From: an uncultured Christensenella sp.
GTDB lineage: Bacteria; Bacillota; Clostridia; Christensenellales; UBA3700
Direction of reading: 5' to 3'
Length of the DNA: 25,434 nt
Assembly (NCBI GenBank): GCA_910579785.1
Contig: CAJTVJ010000023.1
Span: 1 to 25,434, forward strand
Under the pieces are notes generated by a model. It was not told where the DNA came from, ran no database searches, and was given only the letters and a program-made list of their open reading frames with translations. This document shows, piece after piece, positions 14,724 through 20,897 of the stretch (position 1 is the stretch's first letter; the number at the start of each line of letters is the position of its first letter). The position numbers and the translations under genes were made by a program.

Positions 14724-15752
14724 CTAAAACGGACTTTCGCTGTCATCGTCAAGCGGTATTAAGGTTATAGCCTTATCTTGTAGTTTGCCCGTATGCTTGT
14801 TTACGGGCGTATCTTTACTTATGTCGAAATCATATACAGCCGTTATACGTCGTAAGAACGCCGCCCACGTTGTAGGCTCGGACTGTTGTATTTTGGTGTA
14901 TTGCTCTGTAAGCGGTATATTTGAAACAATGTAAACCGTATCATAGCAAGCCACGCGGTTAAAATGCCGCCCCCGTATTCTTATAGGTTGCCCGTCCAAG
15001 TAGTCCAGTATTTCAGAGATTTTGAACGAACTGCGAAACTCGTCAAGGAATAGTATTTTTTCGCCGTTGTAATCGTCTATCCAGCCGAACTCGTAATTTG
15101 TTGTTCTGTAAACGTCGTCGTAGCCGTGTTTATTGAAAACGTAACTTGTCTTTCCGCAACCCGCCGAGCCGTAAATATAAAAGACTTGCATTTTGCGGAA
15201 TTGCCGTTTGTACTTGTTTTCCAAATAGGCTTGTCTGTATTCTTTCGCCCATTTCATTACCCTAATAAAGCGGTTGCCGTGCTTTTTGGAAAGGTCGTAA
15301 AAACTTATGTCATTTTCTATATCGCGCATTATATCGGTTAAATCGGTGCGTTCGCCGTCCTCTATAAACTCGCCGTATTCGTAGTATGTAGGACTTATTC
15401 TCGTTTCCTCGTCCATACAGTATAGGCGGGCTTGCGTTCGTTTGGCGCGGCGTTGTTCTATATGCGCGTCAACACCTATCGTCTTTTTAGATAGGCATTT
15501 TTTAATAGTAGTGAACCATTTCGGTTGCGTGAACTCGAAATACCCTTGATAGTGTTCCGTTCCCGTTTCGGGAGCGCGTTCACGTTGAAATACCGCATAC
15601 CGCAAATCGGACACCGTTTTCAAATACTCCAAAAATTCTTGTTCAGATTGTACGGGATTATTTACGGTAAAGCACCAATCGCGGGCTTGCTTGTTCTTTT
15701 TCGGCTTTTCGTCCGTAACCGACAAATCTATTTTTACCTTGTTTTCGTCCAT
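14724..15752 (-). CDS. rep: CRESS-type replication initiator (HUH endonuclease + SF3 helicase)
   Basis: A 342-aa Rep with the two-domain plan of circovirus/pCRESS initiators. In the endonuclease domain, motif I is WCFTVNN (26-32), motif II EHYQGYFE (66-73, with H67 and Q69 as ligands) and motif III LYCMDEE (110-116) with catalytic Tyr111. In the SF3 helicase domain, Walker A is GSAGCGKTS (195-203), Walker B ILFLDEF (233-239), motif C VYIVSN (273-278), and a possible arginine finger is FLRRI (299-303). It should nick the origin loop, become covalently joined to the 5' end and unwind DNA for rolling-circle replication. Motif III usually reads YCxK; here the Lys is Asp114, an oddity. GGGAG lies 8 nt before the ATG. 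It is the last gene of the replication operon. Confidence 0.93.
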   Translation of the reverse strand: MDENKVKIDLSVTDEKPKKNKQARDWCFTVNNPVQSEQEFLEYLKTVSDLRYAVFQRERAPETGTEHYQGYFEFTQPKWFTTIKKCLSKKTIGVDAHIEQRRAKRTQARLYCMDEETRISPTYYEYGEFIEDGERTDLTDIMRDIENDISFYDLSKKHGNRFIRVMKWAKEYRQAYLENKYKRQFRKMQVFYIYGSAGCGKTSYVFNKHGYDDVYRTTNYEFGWIDDYNGEKILFLDEFRSSFKISEILDYLDGQPIRIRGRHFNRVACYDTVYIVSNIPLTEQYTKIQQSEPTTWAAFLRRITAVYDFDISKDTPVNKHTGKLQDKAITLIPLDDDSESPF

Positions 15753-15772
15753 ATAAAAAACTCCCTATAAAT

Positions 15773-15849
15773 GCCGCCAAGTGCGTTACACTATGACATA
15801 GTGGCGTGGTAATACTATACGCCACGCGCGGGCGGCAAGCCGCCCGCGC
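15773..15849 (-). other. Rolling-circle origin: stem-loop with TAGTATTAC
   Basis: On the minus strand GTGGCGT (15825-15819) pairs with ACGCCAC (15807-15801) around an 11-nt loop ATAGTATTACC. The loop contains TAGTATTAC (15817-15809), the circovirus/nanovirus-type nonanucleotide, which Rep would be expected to nick between its seventh and eighth bases. Next to it are an 11-bp GC-rich palindrome (15826-15849), a perfect 7-1-7 palindrome CACTATG-A-CATAGTG (15789-15803), and GGCGGC units (15773-15778, 15831-15836, 15839-15844) that could be Rep-binding iterons. The origin is 49 nt upstream of rep, on the rep-sense strand, as in circoviruses. Confidence 0.85.
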
Positions 15850-16066
15850 CCGTTGCCGTTGCGTTGGCAAAATAATCGTTTAATTGCTTTTCGTTGCGTT
15901 TAATCATTATTTCCGATATGCGGTGCATAACGCTTTCTTGCGTTTCCGTCATACCGTTTTTATTGATTTCCGACACCTTGACATATAAGGGTACGTTTAT
16001 CATAGGCGAGCCGTCCTTGTTGCGTAATGCGATATACGCAACGACCTGATACAATTCTTTTCCCAT
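15815..16066 (-). CDS. Small protein of the replication module, 83 aa
   Basis: I do not recognise this protein. It begins MGKELYQVVAYIALRNKDGSPM, a beta-rich start, followed by a likely helix (TQESVMHRISEIMIKRNEKQLNDYF) and a Gly/Pro-rich tail. Its last codons run through the GC-rich palindrome and its stop lies inside the origin stem-loop, so coding and origin overlap. It starts 3 nt after the stop of the sigma-like gene (GGGGGCG is the weak ribosome site), which implies coupled translation. A role in copy control or Rep assistance would be a guess from position alone. Confidence 0.65.
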   Translation of the reverse strand: MGKELYQVVAYIALRNKDGSPMINVPLYVKVSEINKNGMTETQESVMHRISEIMIKRNEKQLNDYFANATATGAGGLPPARGV

Positions 16067-16069
16067 AGA

Positions 16070-16474
16070 CTACGCCCCCAAATGTTTCCGCAAATGCTTG
16101 TACACCGTTTTCATTTGTTGCGATATTGCCGATTTAGATAGCCCTTGTTCTCTTGCGATAGCGCGGAATGTCTTTCCCTCGAAAAATGCTTTATGTATGA
16201 GTTCCCGCCGCTTGTCCGTAAGGCATAACATTGCCTTGCGTATGCTTGCGATATTCTCTTTCCGTATGTAGAGTTCGAGCGGGCTTTCCGTGCGTGTGTC
16301 CTCAAAGTCTATTCCCATATCGGTAAAATAGTAGAGCGAGGTATGCCGCCTTGTTTCTTTCCAATGGTTGCGCTTTTCTTGTTGTAATAATTCCAAGTGT
16401 ATCAAATATATATCTTCCGTAACCTCGACCTCATTTGTAGTGCCGTCCGCAAATGTATATTTGATAGTTTGCAT
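16070..16474 (-). CDS. Sigma-70 region 4-like HTH protein
   Basis: A 134-aa protein whose C-terminal half is a sigma-70 region 4 type helix-turn-helix (LTDKRRELIHKAFFEGKTFRAIAREQGLSKSAISQQMKTVYKHLRKHL). The N-terminal part (TIKYTFADGTTNEVEVTEDIYLI ... HWKETRRHTSLYYF) is the kind found in small regulators of Firmicute integrative elements. No regions 2 or 3 of a full sigma factor are present, so it is probably a transcription regulator of the module rather than a true sigma factor. The ATG at 16474 is chosen because GGAGG lies 7 nt upstream. It is the first gene of the replication operon. Confidence 0.82.
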   Translation of the reverse strand: MQTIKYTFADGTTNEVEVTEDIYLIHLELLQQEKRNHWKETRRHTSLYYFTDMGIDFEDTRTESPLELYIRKENIASIRKAMLCLTDKRRELIHKAFFEGKTFRAIAREQGLSKSAISQQMKTVYKHLRKHLGA

Positions 16475-16871
16475 ATAAAAACCTCCACCTATAAGCACGG
16501 CAGAGGGTAAAAGTTTCGGTTTTTTTTGAAAATTTTTTTAATTGTTTGCATTTTGAAAACCCTCAGATTTTGATTTTTTTGTTAAAAAATCGCTGTTGGC
16601 GGTTTTCGCCGTATATAGAAAAGCCCCGACAGCGTGCAATACGCCGACGGGGTGCAATAGCCCATAAATGAAAAAAGACCGAACGAAAGCAAACCCTATT
16701 AAGGCGGTATTGCTCCGTTTCGGCACTTTCTTGTATGCTGAATTTGGCTCGAAAACAGATTAAAATATTCTGCGGTATTTATGCATAAAAATATAAAATC
16801 CGCCGTTCGGAGTATAACATTTCTAACAGCGGCAAAATTAAAAGGCTTTGTCAGATTATCACTTATTTTAT
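16475..16871. other. Non-coding spacer inside the element
   Basis: Holds the leader of the replication operon and no supported gene. Features are a T/A-rich patch (16520-16560) and an interrupted CCCCG/CGGGG dyad near 16624-16653. CCGCCGTT (16800-16807) and AACAGCGG (about 16827-16834) form a second dyad. I could not identify a clear promoter here. Confidence 0.4.
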
Positions 16872-16901
16872 AGAAAAAGAACGCCCGTTTTAGGCGTTCT
16901 T
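16872..16901 (-). terminator. Terminator of the cargo operon
   Basis: A 9-bp stem AAGAACGCC / GGCGTTCTT (16877-16885 with 16893-16901), followed on the minus strand by a T-run. The TAA of the zinc-ribbon gene lies in the loop side of the hairpin. Confidence 0.8.
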
Positions 16902-17069
16902 AATATTTGTACTTATAATTCCGTTATTGATTGTAACGTGTATGTATTTTTCGCATTTCGGACATTTTATATAGCCCTCTAAACCGTTTTGTGCTTGAAT
17001 GAGAACGGCTTTACAATTCGGACAGCAAGCGTAAAAATACGACGCTTTTATTGTTTTGTTTTCGTCCAT
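16890..17069 (-). CDS. Small zinc-ribbon protein, 59 aa
   Basis: A short gene starting MDENKTIKASYFYACCPNCK and ending TNIKNA. Two knuckles, CPNC (16-19) and CPKC (36-39), are spaced as in a rubredoxin/Com-type zinc ribbon, with strands YIKCPKCEKYIHVTI. It starts 8 nt after the stop of the PEBP gene, so translation is probably coupled, and it ends in the operon terminator. The first residues MDENK are the same as those of Rep, likely a coincidence. The function is unknown; nucleic-acid or protein binding is possible. Confidence 0.75.
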   Translation of the reverse strand: MDENKTIKASYFYACCPNCKAVLIQAQNGLEGYIKCPKCEKYIHVTINNGIISTNIKNA

Positions 17070-17077
17070 ATTCCCGC

Positions 17078-17563
17078 CTATTCAAATTCGCCCAAGATAG
17101 AGCCTTTTTGCAATATGTGATTATGGGCTATTTTTAGAAAGGCTTTTTTACTTTTATATGCGCTTAAATTTATTGTGTTATCTAACACATAAATAGTAAA
17201 ACGATAAGTATGGACTTTTCCTTTTGGCGGTTTTGGCCCCGCATAGCGGTGCAAACCGTAAGCAAACCCTTGTATGGCGTTTCCTAATGACGGCACAGTT
17301 TTCCCTTTTGGAATACCTTTTTCAATTCTATTATTAGCCGCAATATTCCAAATGCACCAATGTGTAAAGTCTTTAATTATATGTGTGGTGTCCTCTAATG
17401 TTATGGCTATTGTTTTTGCTTTTGGCGATAAATTATGTATTATAATTTCAGGCGAAATATCTTTTCCGCGCCCCGTATATTCAATAGGGAATTTGCCGCC
17501 GTTTTCTAACCCTACAATACTAAATTCCAGAAGTGAATAGTTTTGTATAGCGATATTTTTCAT
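17078..17563 (-). CDS. YbhB/YbcL-type PEBP family protein
   Basis: A 161-aa protein of the phosphatidylethanolamine-binding / Raf kinase inhibitor-like family. Conserved blocks are YTGRGKDISPEI (29-40), HWCIWNI (68-74, the ligand-pocket His-Trp) and YAGPKPPKGKVHTYRFTIYVLD (107-128). No signal peptide is seen, so it is cytoplasmic. The biochemical role of bacterial members is mostly unknown; ligand binding through an anion pocket is typical. AAGGAG lies 6 nt before the ATG. It is the third gene of the TetR-led operon, 16 nt after the hydrolase gene. Confidence 0.9.
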   Translation of the reverse strand: MKNIAIQNYSLLEFSIVGLENGGKFPIEYTGRGKDISPEIIIHNLSPKAKTIAITLEDTTHIIKDFTHWCIWNIAANNRIEKGIPKGKTVPSLGNAIQGFAYGLHRYAGPKPPKGKVHTYRFTIYVLDNTINLSAYKSKKAFLKIAHNHILQKGSILGEFE

Positions 17564-17579
17564 TTGTGCTCCTTGTCGT

Positions 17580-18305
17580 TTATCGTTTAAGTATTCGCAA
17601 CTTTATTCTTTCGAGATAGCGCCTGTTCTTTTTCAAGAGAGCAATATCAAAAGGTTTACCGTGCGCGGGGTAGATTGCTTTTATCTTTTCATTGTCGATT
17701 AACTTGTCCCAAGTGTGTTTATAATCGTCAAGATTTTCAACAAAAATAATGATTTTATGTTTGCTCGGGAAACCGTTCATAGCCGCATCGCCGCAAAATA
17801 AAGTTCCGTCGTCAAACAATAAACCCATTTGGTCGTCCGTATGACCTTGTAAAAAAACTATTTCGGCGTTTATTCCGTAAGTGCGTAAATTATCAATATT
17901 TTCACAATCAATAGTTTTATGACTTTGTAAATTCACAATCGGAAAGGTGTGTTCGCCTTTCCCCATTAAGCGCATAAATTTACAAAACAAGTATGCCCGC
18001 AGAGTAGTACACCCGCCTACAAAGCGATTGTGCCCCTCTGAAAACCTATTTTTACTTAACAAATTAGTTATTAAAGTTATGTGCGGAAAATTATTTAACA
18101 GTTCGGCTAAAAAGCCTATATGGTCGTCGTGGGCGTGTGTAATAAATACATATTTTATTTGTTCCTTTTGAATACGGTGTTTAGATAGATTTTTAATAAA
18201 ACGTTTATATCCGTTTGAATAGCCCGTGTCGATTAACAAAAATCCGTCGTTTAATTCGACCAAATATTGATTTACAACTCTATTTCCCAAGTTTAATATT
18301 TTCAT
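17580..18305 (-). CDS. Metallo-beta-lactamase-fold hydrolase
   Basis: A 241-aa MBL-fold enzyme with a complete two-metal site: THAHDDH (H57, H59, D61, H62), QGHTDDQ (H155), CGDAA (D173) and AHGKP (H215). There is no signal peptide. The fold hydrolyses esters, thioesters, lactones or phosphodiesters; the substrate cannot be inferred, and the GHTDDQ plus GDAAM pattern is that of glyoxalase II-like or lactonase-like members rather than true beta-lactamases. The ATG at 18305 overlaps the last 26 nt of tetR, giving translational coupling; the longer frame to 18344 would lie still deeper in tetR. It is the second gene of the cargo operon. Confidence 0.9.
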   Translation of the reverse strand: MKILNLGNRVVNQYLVELNDGFLLIDTGYSNGYKRFIKNLSKHRIQKEQIKYVFITHAHDDHIGFLAELLNNFPHITLITNLLSKNRFSEGHNRFVGGCTTLRAYLFCKFMRLMGKGEHTFPIVNLQSHKTIDCENIDNLRTYGINAEIVFLQGHTDDQMGLLFDDGTLFCGDAAMNGFPSKHKIIIFVENLDDYKHTWDKLIDNEKIKAIYPAHGKPFDIALLKKNRRYLERIKLRILKR

Positions 18306-18861
18306 TTTCTTTAAGTCCTTTAAGAAGTATGCCAACACCGACATTAAAACTGTCTCTTATAGACACAGAATTACCAAAACTATCGTGCTGAACTAAATAA
18401 ACATAACCTTGTAAAAAACTGCGGAATACTCGTATAGTATGAACTTCGTATTTTTCACTTAAATTATAGGCGGATAACACTTGCCGTATAGTTTCTATTA
18501 AGCCGCTTGTAGCCGCTATTGTTTCTTGCGATATATGCTGGTTATAAGATTGCATAATGTTGAACAGCCCTAAATGTTCCAATGTAAAATTCAAATATGC
18601 GGCACACATAGATTTAATAGCGTCGTCTTTTGATTTGCCGATTGCTGCTTGCATTACTCTATATTCAAGTTGTTTCCAACCGTAAAGCATAAGCGCAGTA
18701 AGCAAATCAGATAAACTGTTAAAATGGTTATATAGAGAGGGTGAACGTACTCCCAATTTATCTGCCAATACTTTTAGAGTTAAATTTTCTGCACCTATGT
18801 TATCAACTATTTCCATAGCCGATTGCAAAATTATGTCTTTGGTTAATCCTATTCTTGACAT
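18280..18861 (-). CDS. TetR/AcrR family repressor
   Basis: A 193-aa regulator. The N-terminal TetR DNA-binding domain shows the HTH LTLKVLADKLGVRSPSLYNHF (about 27-47). The remainder is a helical ligand-binding domain with a pattern like the TetR_C_33/WHG group (LYGWKQLEYRV ... VFRSFLQGYVYL). It is the first gene of a four-gene operon (tetR, MBL hydrolase, PEBP, zinc ribbon), and palindromic sites overlap its promoter, so it very likely represses its own operon until a small molecule binds. AAGGAG lies 6 nt before the ATG at 18861. The inducer is unknown but may be a substrate of the hydrolase. Confidence 0.92.
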   Translation of the reverse strand: MSRIGLTKDIILQSAMEIVDNIGAENLTLKVLADKLGVRSPSLYNHFNSLSDLLTALMLYGWKQLEYRVMQAAIGKSKDDAIKSMCAAYLNFTLEHLGLFNIMQSYNQHISQETIAATSGLIETIRQVLSAYNLSEKYEVHTIRVFRSFLQGYVYLVQHDSFGNSVSIRDSFNVGVGILLKGLKENENIKLGK

Positions 18862-18885
18862 TGTTTGCTCCTTATGGTATATTAT

Positions 18886-18931
18886 AAACTAATTCTAATT
18901 ATATTTTATCTAATCAGATTAGTTTTGTCAA
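18886..18931 (-). promoter_or_regulatory. Promoter and TetR operator of the cargo operon
   Basis: TTGACA (18931-18926), 17-nt spacer, TAAAAT (18908-18903) on the minus strand. CTAATC-A-GATTAG (18910-18922, read on the plus strand) fills the spacer, and a wider dyad pairs 18886-18893 (AAACTAAT) with 18918-18925 (ATTAGTTT). A TetR dimer bound here would block RNA polymerase. Confidence 0.78.
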
Positions 18932-18951
18932 GTAAAAACATAGATTTGTTA

Positions 18952-19121
18952 TTCGCTTGTGCTTACCGTCTGGGGACGGAATACGCCGCCTTGACAAATT
19001 GTAAAGGGCGACGATTTATCTCCCGTAAGGCATAAAACCGTCGTCGCCTACGGCGCAAACCCTTGACAATTTGCCTGCGGTGGCATTTTTGGCTGGTTAA
19101 GACGGTAAGCACCAAAGCGAA
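18952..19121. repeat. Nested 170-nt imperfect hairpin before the recombinase
   Basis: The outer arms 18952-18971 and 19100-19121 match over 20 bp apart from a 2-nt insertion. The middle arms 18995-19008 and 19060-19073 match 13 of 14. The inner arms 19007-19014 and 19041-19048 (GGCGACGA / TCGTCGCC) are perfect. All share one axis. The stretch is non-coding and lies between the tetR promoter and the recombinase start. It could be a structured leader, a recombination arm or a single-strand origin. Confidence 0.7.
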
Positions 19122-19173
19122 CAACAAAATTTTTAAGCCGCAGTCCGACCAAGACCGCGCAAAGGAGCAGACA

Positions 19174-20790
19174 ATGAAAAACGCAGTTATATACGCCCGC
19201 TATTCGTCGCAAGGACAGAACGAGCAAAGCATTGAGGGGCAAATTCGCATTTGCACCGAGTACGCCGAAAGTCAGGGCTACACCGTTGTTAAAGCCTACA
19301 AGGACAAAGCACGTTCTGGAACGAACGACCACCGCCCCGACTTTCAGAAAATGATAGCCGACGCGGACAGCGGCGCGTTCGAGCAAATCATAGTATATAA
19401 GTTTGACCGTTTCGCCCGTAACCGTGTGGATAGCATAATGTATAAAGCGCAGTTGAAAAAGCGGTACGGCATACGGGTAGTTTCGGCAACCGAACCCGTC
19501 AGCGACGACGAGGGCGGCGAGTTCTACGAAATGTTTTTGGAGTGGAACGACGAAAAGTATTCGCAACGCCTTTCAAAGCGCGTACACGACGGACTTGACA
19601 CGAGCGTTAAAAACGGCACTTATTGCGGTGGGCATCTCATTTACGGGTACAAACTCATTGACACCGACAAGCGCGGCAATAAGGGCATAATACACCGCGT
19701 TGCCATTGACGAGGAGCAAGCCGAAATCGTCCGCTACATATTCACAGAATACGCGCACGGAACGCCGAAAAAGGAAATCGCGGACGAGTTGAATAAACGG
19801 CACGTTCTTTATAGAGGTAAGCCGTTTACATACCGCACGTTTGAAAACTGGTTATCTAACCGCAAATATACGGGCGACTGTATGCACGGAACGCGGGTTT
19901 GCACCAATACATACCCCGCCATTATAGACAAAGCCACTTTTGCGGCAGTGCAAAAGCGGCTTGAAAAGAACAAAATATTAGCGGGCGCAAATTCGGCGAT
20001 TGAGCCGTACATTTTAACGGGGAAAGCGTTTTGCGGCTACTGCGGCGAAAGTATGACGGCGGGCGGCGGTACGAGCCACACGGGAGCAAAACATTACTAT
20101 TATGTTTGCCACAGCAAGCGGAAAGGCGGTTGCCGCAAATCGAGCGAGAACAAAAACAACCTTGAATTTACGGTTGCGAACGCCGTTTACGACTTTTTGA
20201 GCAGACGTGAAAACGCCGAGCTTGCCGCGCAAGACACGATAAACTATTACGAACACCGCACGGGCGAGGACAGTTTGCGGAGCATAGAGGCGCGCATACG
20301 CCACGCACAAGACGAGGCGGAACAACTTACAAACGCTTTTATTTTGGCGCGGAACGATATGCTACGGGCGAACATAGAAAAGAAAATGCAAGAGATTGAA
20401 ATACTTATAAAAGACTTGTCGGCAAGCAAGGCGCAAATCGAGCTTGAACGGGGCAAGAAAATCACGAAAGAGAAAATCATTGACTTTATCGCGGAAATGT
20501 TGAAAGGCGACCCCGCAGACAAGGAATATCAAAAAACACTCATTGATAATCTTGTTTACAAGGTGTTTGTGTACGACGACCATATAGTTACATACCTAAC
20601 TTTCGGCAACGAAAAGGACATTAAAGAAATAAGCCTTGCCGATAACGACAAGGCTATTGACGAATTAAAGGTTCAACCTTTATCGTCTTTGGTGCGGTCA
20701 CCGGGACTTGAACCCGGACGGTCTCCCATACGCCCCTCAAACGTACGCGTCTGCCTATTCCGCCATGACCGCAAATCATTGCATACCTAA
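19174..20790 (+). CDS. Large serine recombinase (integrase of the element)
   Basis: A 538-aa site-specific recombinase in the integrated form. The N-terminal resolvase domain has VIYARYSSQGQ, with the nucleophile likely Ser11 of YxRxS, and YKFDRFARNR, the conserved arginine block. The recombinase domain includes YGYKLI ... GIIHRVAIDEEQAEIVRYIF. A zinc ribbon follows (FCGYCGESMTAGG ... YVCHSKRKGGCRK), then a coiled coil (about 370-440). The ATG at 19174 has AAAGGAG 6 nt upstream; the longer frame to 19063 has no such site. The last 31 codons (VRSPGLEPGRS...) are tRNA-Leu read in translation, so the natural C-terminus is the one encoded at 14573-14650. It should cut and rejoin the TGGTGC cores. 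Confidence 0.92.
   Translation: MKNAVIYARYSSQGQNEQSIEGQIRICTEYAESQGYTVVKAYKDKARSGTNDHRPDFQKMIADADSGAFEQIIVYKFDRFARNRVDSIMYKAQLKKRYGIRVVSATEPVSDDEGGEFYEMFLEWNDEKYSQRLSKRVHDGLDTSVKNGTYCGGHLIYGYKLIDTDKRGNKGIIHRVAIDEEQAEIVRYIFTEYAHGTPKKEIADELNKRHVLYRGKPFTYRTFENWLSNRKYTGDCMHGTRVCTNTYPAIIDKATFAAVQKRLEKNKILAGANSAIEPYILTGKAFCGYCGESMTAGGGTSHTGAKHYYYVCHSKRKGGCRKSSENKNNLEFTVANAVYDFLSRRENAELAAQDTINYYEHRTGEDSLRSIEARIRHAQDEAEQLTNAFILARNDMLRANIEKKMQEIEILIKDLSASKAQIELERGKKITKEKIIDFIAEMLKGDPADKEYQKTLIDNLVYKVFVYDDHIVTYLTFGNEKDIKEISLADNDKAIDELKVQPLSSLVRSPGLEPGRSPIRPSNVRVCLFRHDRKSLHT
20690..20695 (+). other. attR core (TGGTGC)
   Basis: These six bases are the complement of the CCA, discriminator and first two 3' acceptor bases of tRNA-Leu. 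Because the core is kept at both ends, the tRNA stays intact after insertion. Confidence 0.75.
20690..20772 (-). tRNA. tRNA-Leu(GAG), CCA encoded, attachment target
   Basis: The acceptor GCGGTCA (20772-20766) pairs with TGACCGC (20700-20694), then A and CCA. The anticodon stem TACGT/GCGTA encloses loop TTGAGGG with anticodon GAG. A long variable arm (GGGAGACC region) and T-loop TTCAAGT fit the leucine class. Its 3' end overlaps the recombinase gene on the other strand. Confidence 0.95.
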
Positions 20791-20818
20791 TATTATATTA
20801 AAACTTGCAATATGTCAA
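20790..20818 (-). promoter_or_regulatory. Promoter of tRNA-Leu
   Basis: TTGACA (20818-20813), 17 nt, TAATAT (20795-20790) on the minus strand. The tRNA keeps its own promoter outside the element. Confidence 0.78.
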
Positions 20819-20897
20819 TTATTTTTGCACACTTTTTCAAATTGCTTTATCTCATAATACTACCATGTAATTTGAGGGTCGCCAACATATAACAAAA

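Larger units (their letters stand above)
14571..20695. mobile_element. Integrated CRESS-Rep plasmid-like element with serine recombinase
   Basis: A 6119-bp unit (one core copy counted) bounded by identical TGGTGC cores and inserted at the CCA end of tRNA-Leu(GAG). It contains a replication module (sigma-like protein, 83-aa protein, origin stem-loop, Rep), a TetR-controlled cargo operon and a large serine recombinase. There is no relaxase or conjugation gene, so it resembles the integrated pCRESS-type plasmids known from Firmicute genomes. Its base and codon use is richer in CGG/GGC triplets than the flanks, and the dispersed chromosomal repeats are absent inside. The right boundary is certain (tRNA and recombinase). 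The left one rests on the core, the alternate recombinase tail and the displaced terminator. Confidence 0.85.

Noticed and set aside
16538..16726. 62-aa minus-strand frame in the element spacer
   Set aside because: No ribosome site; residues reflect T-rich and palindromic DNA, not a protein family.
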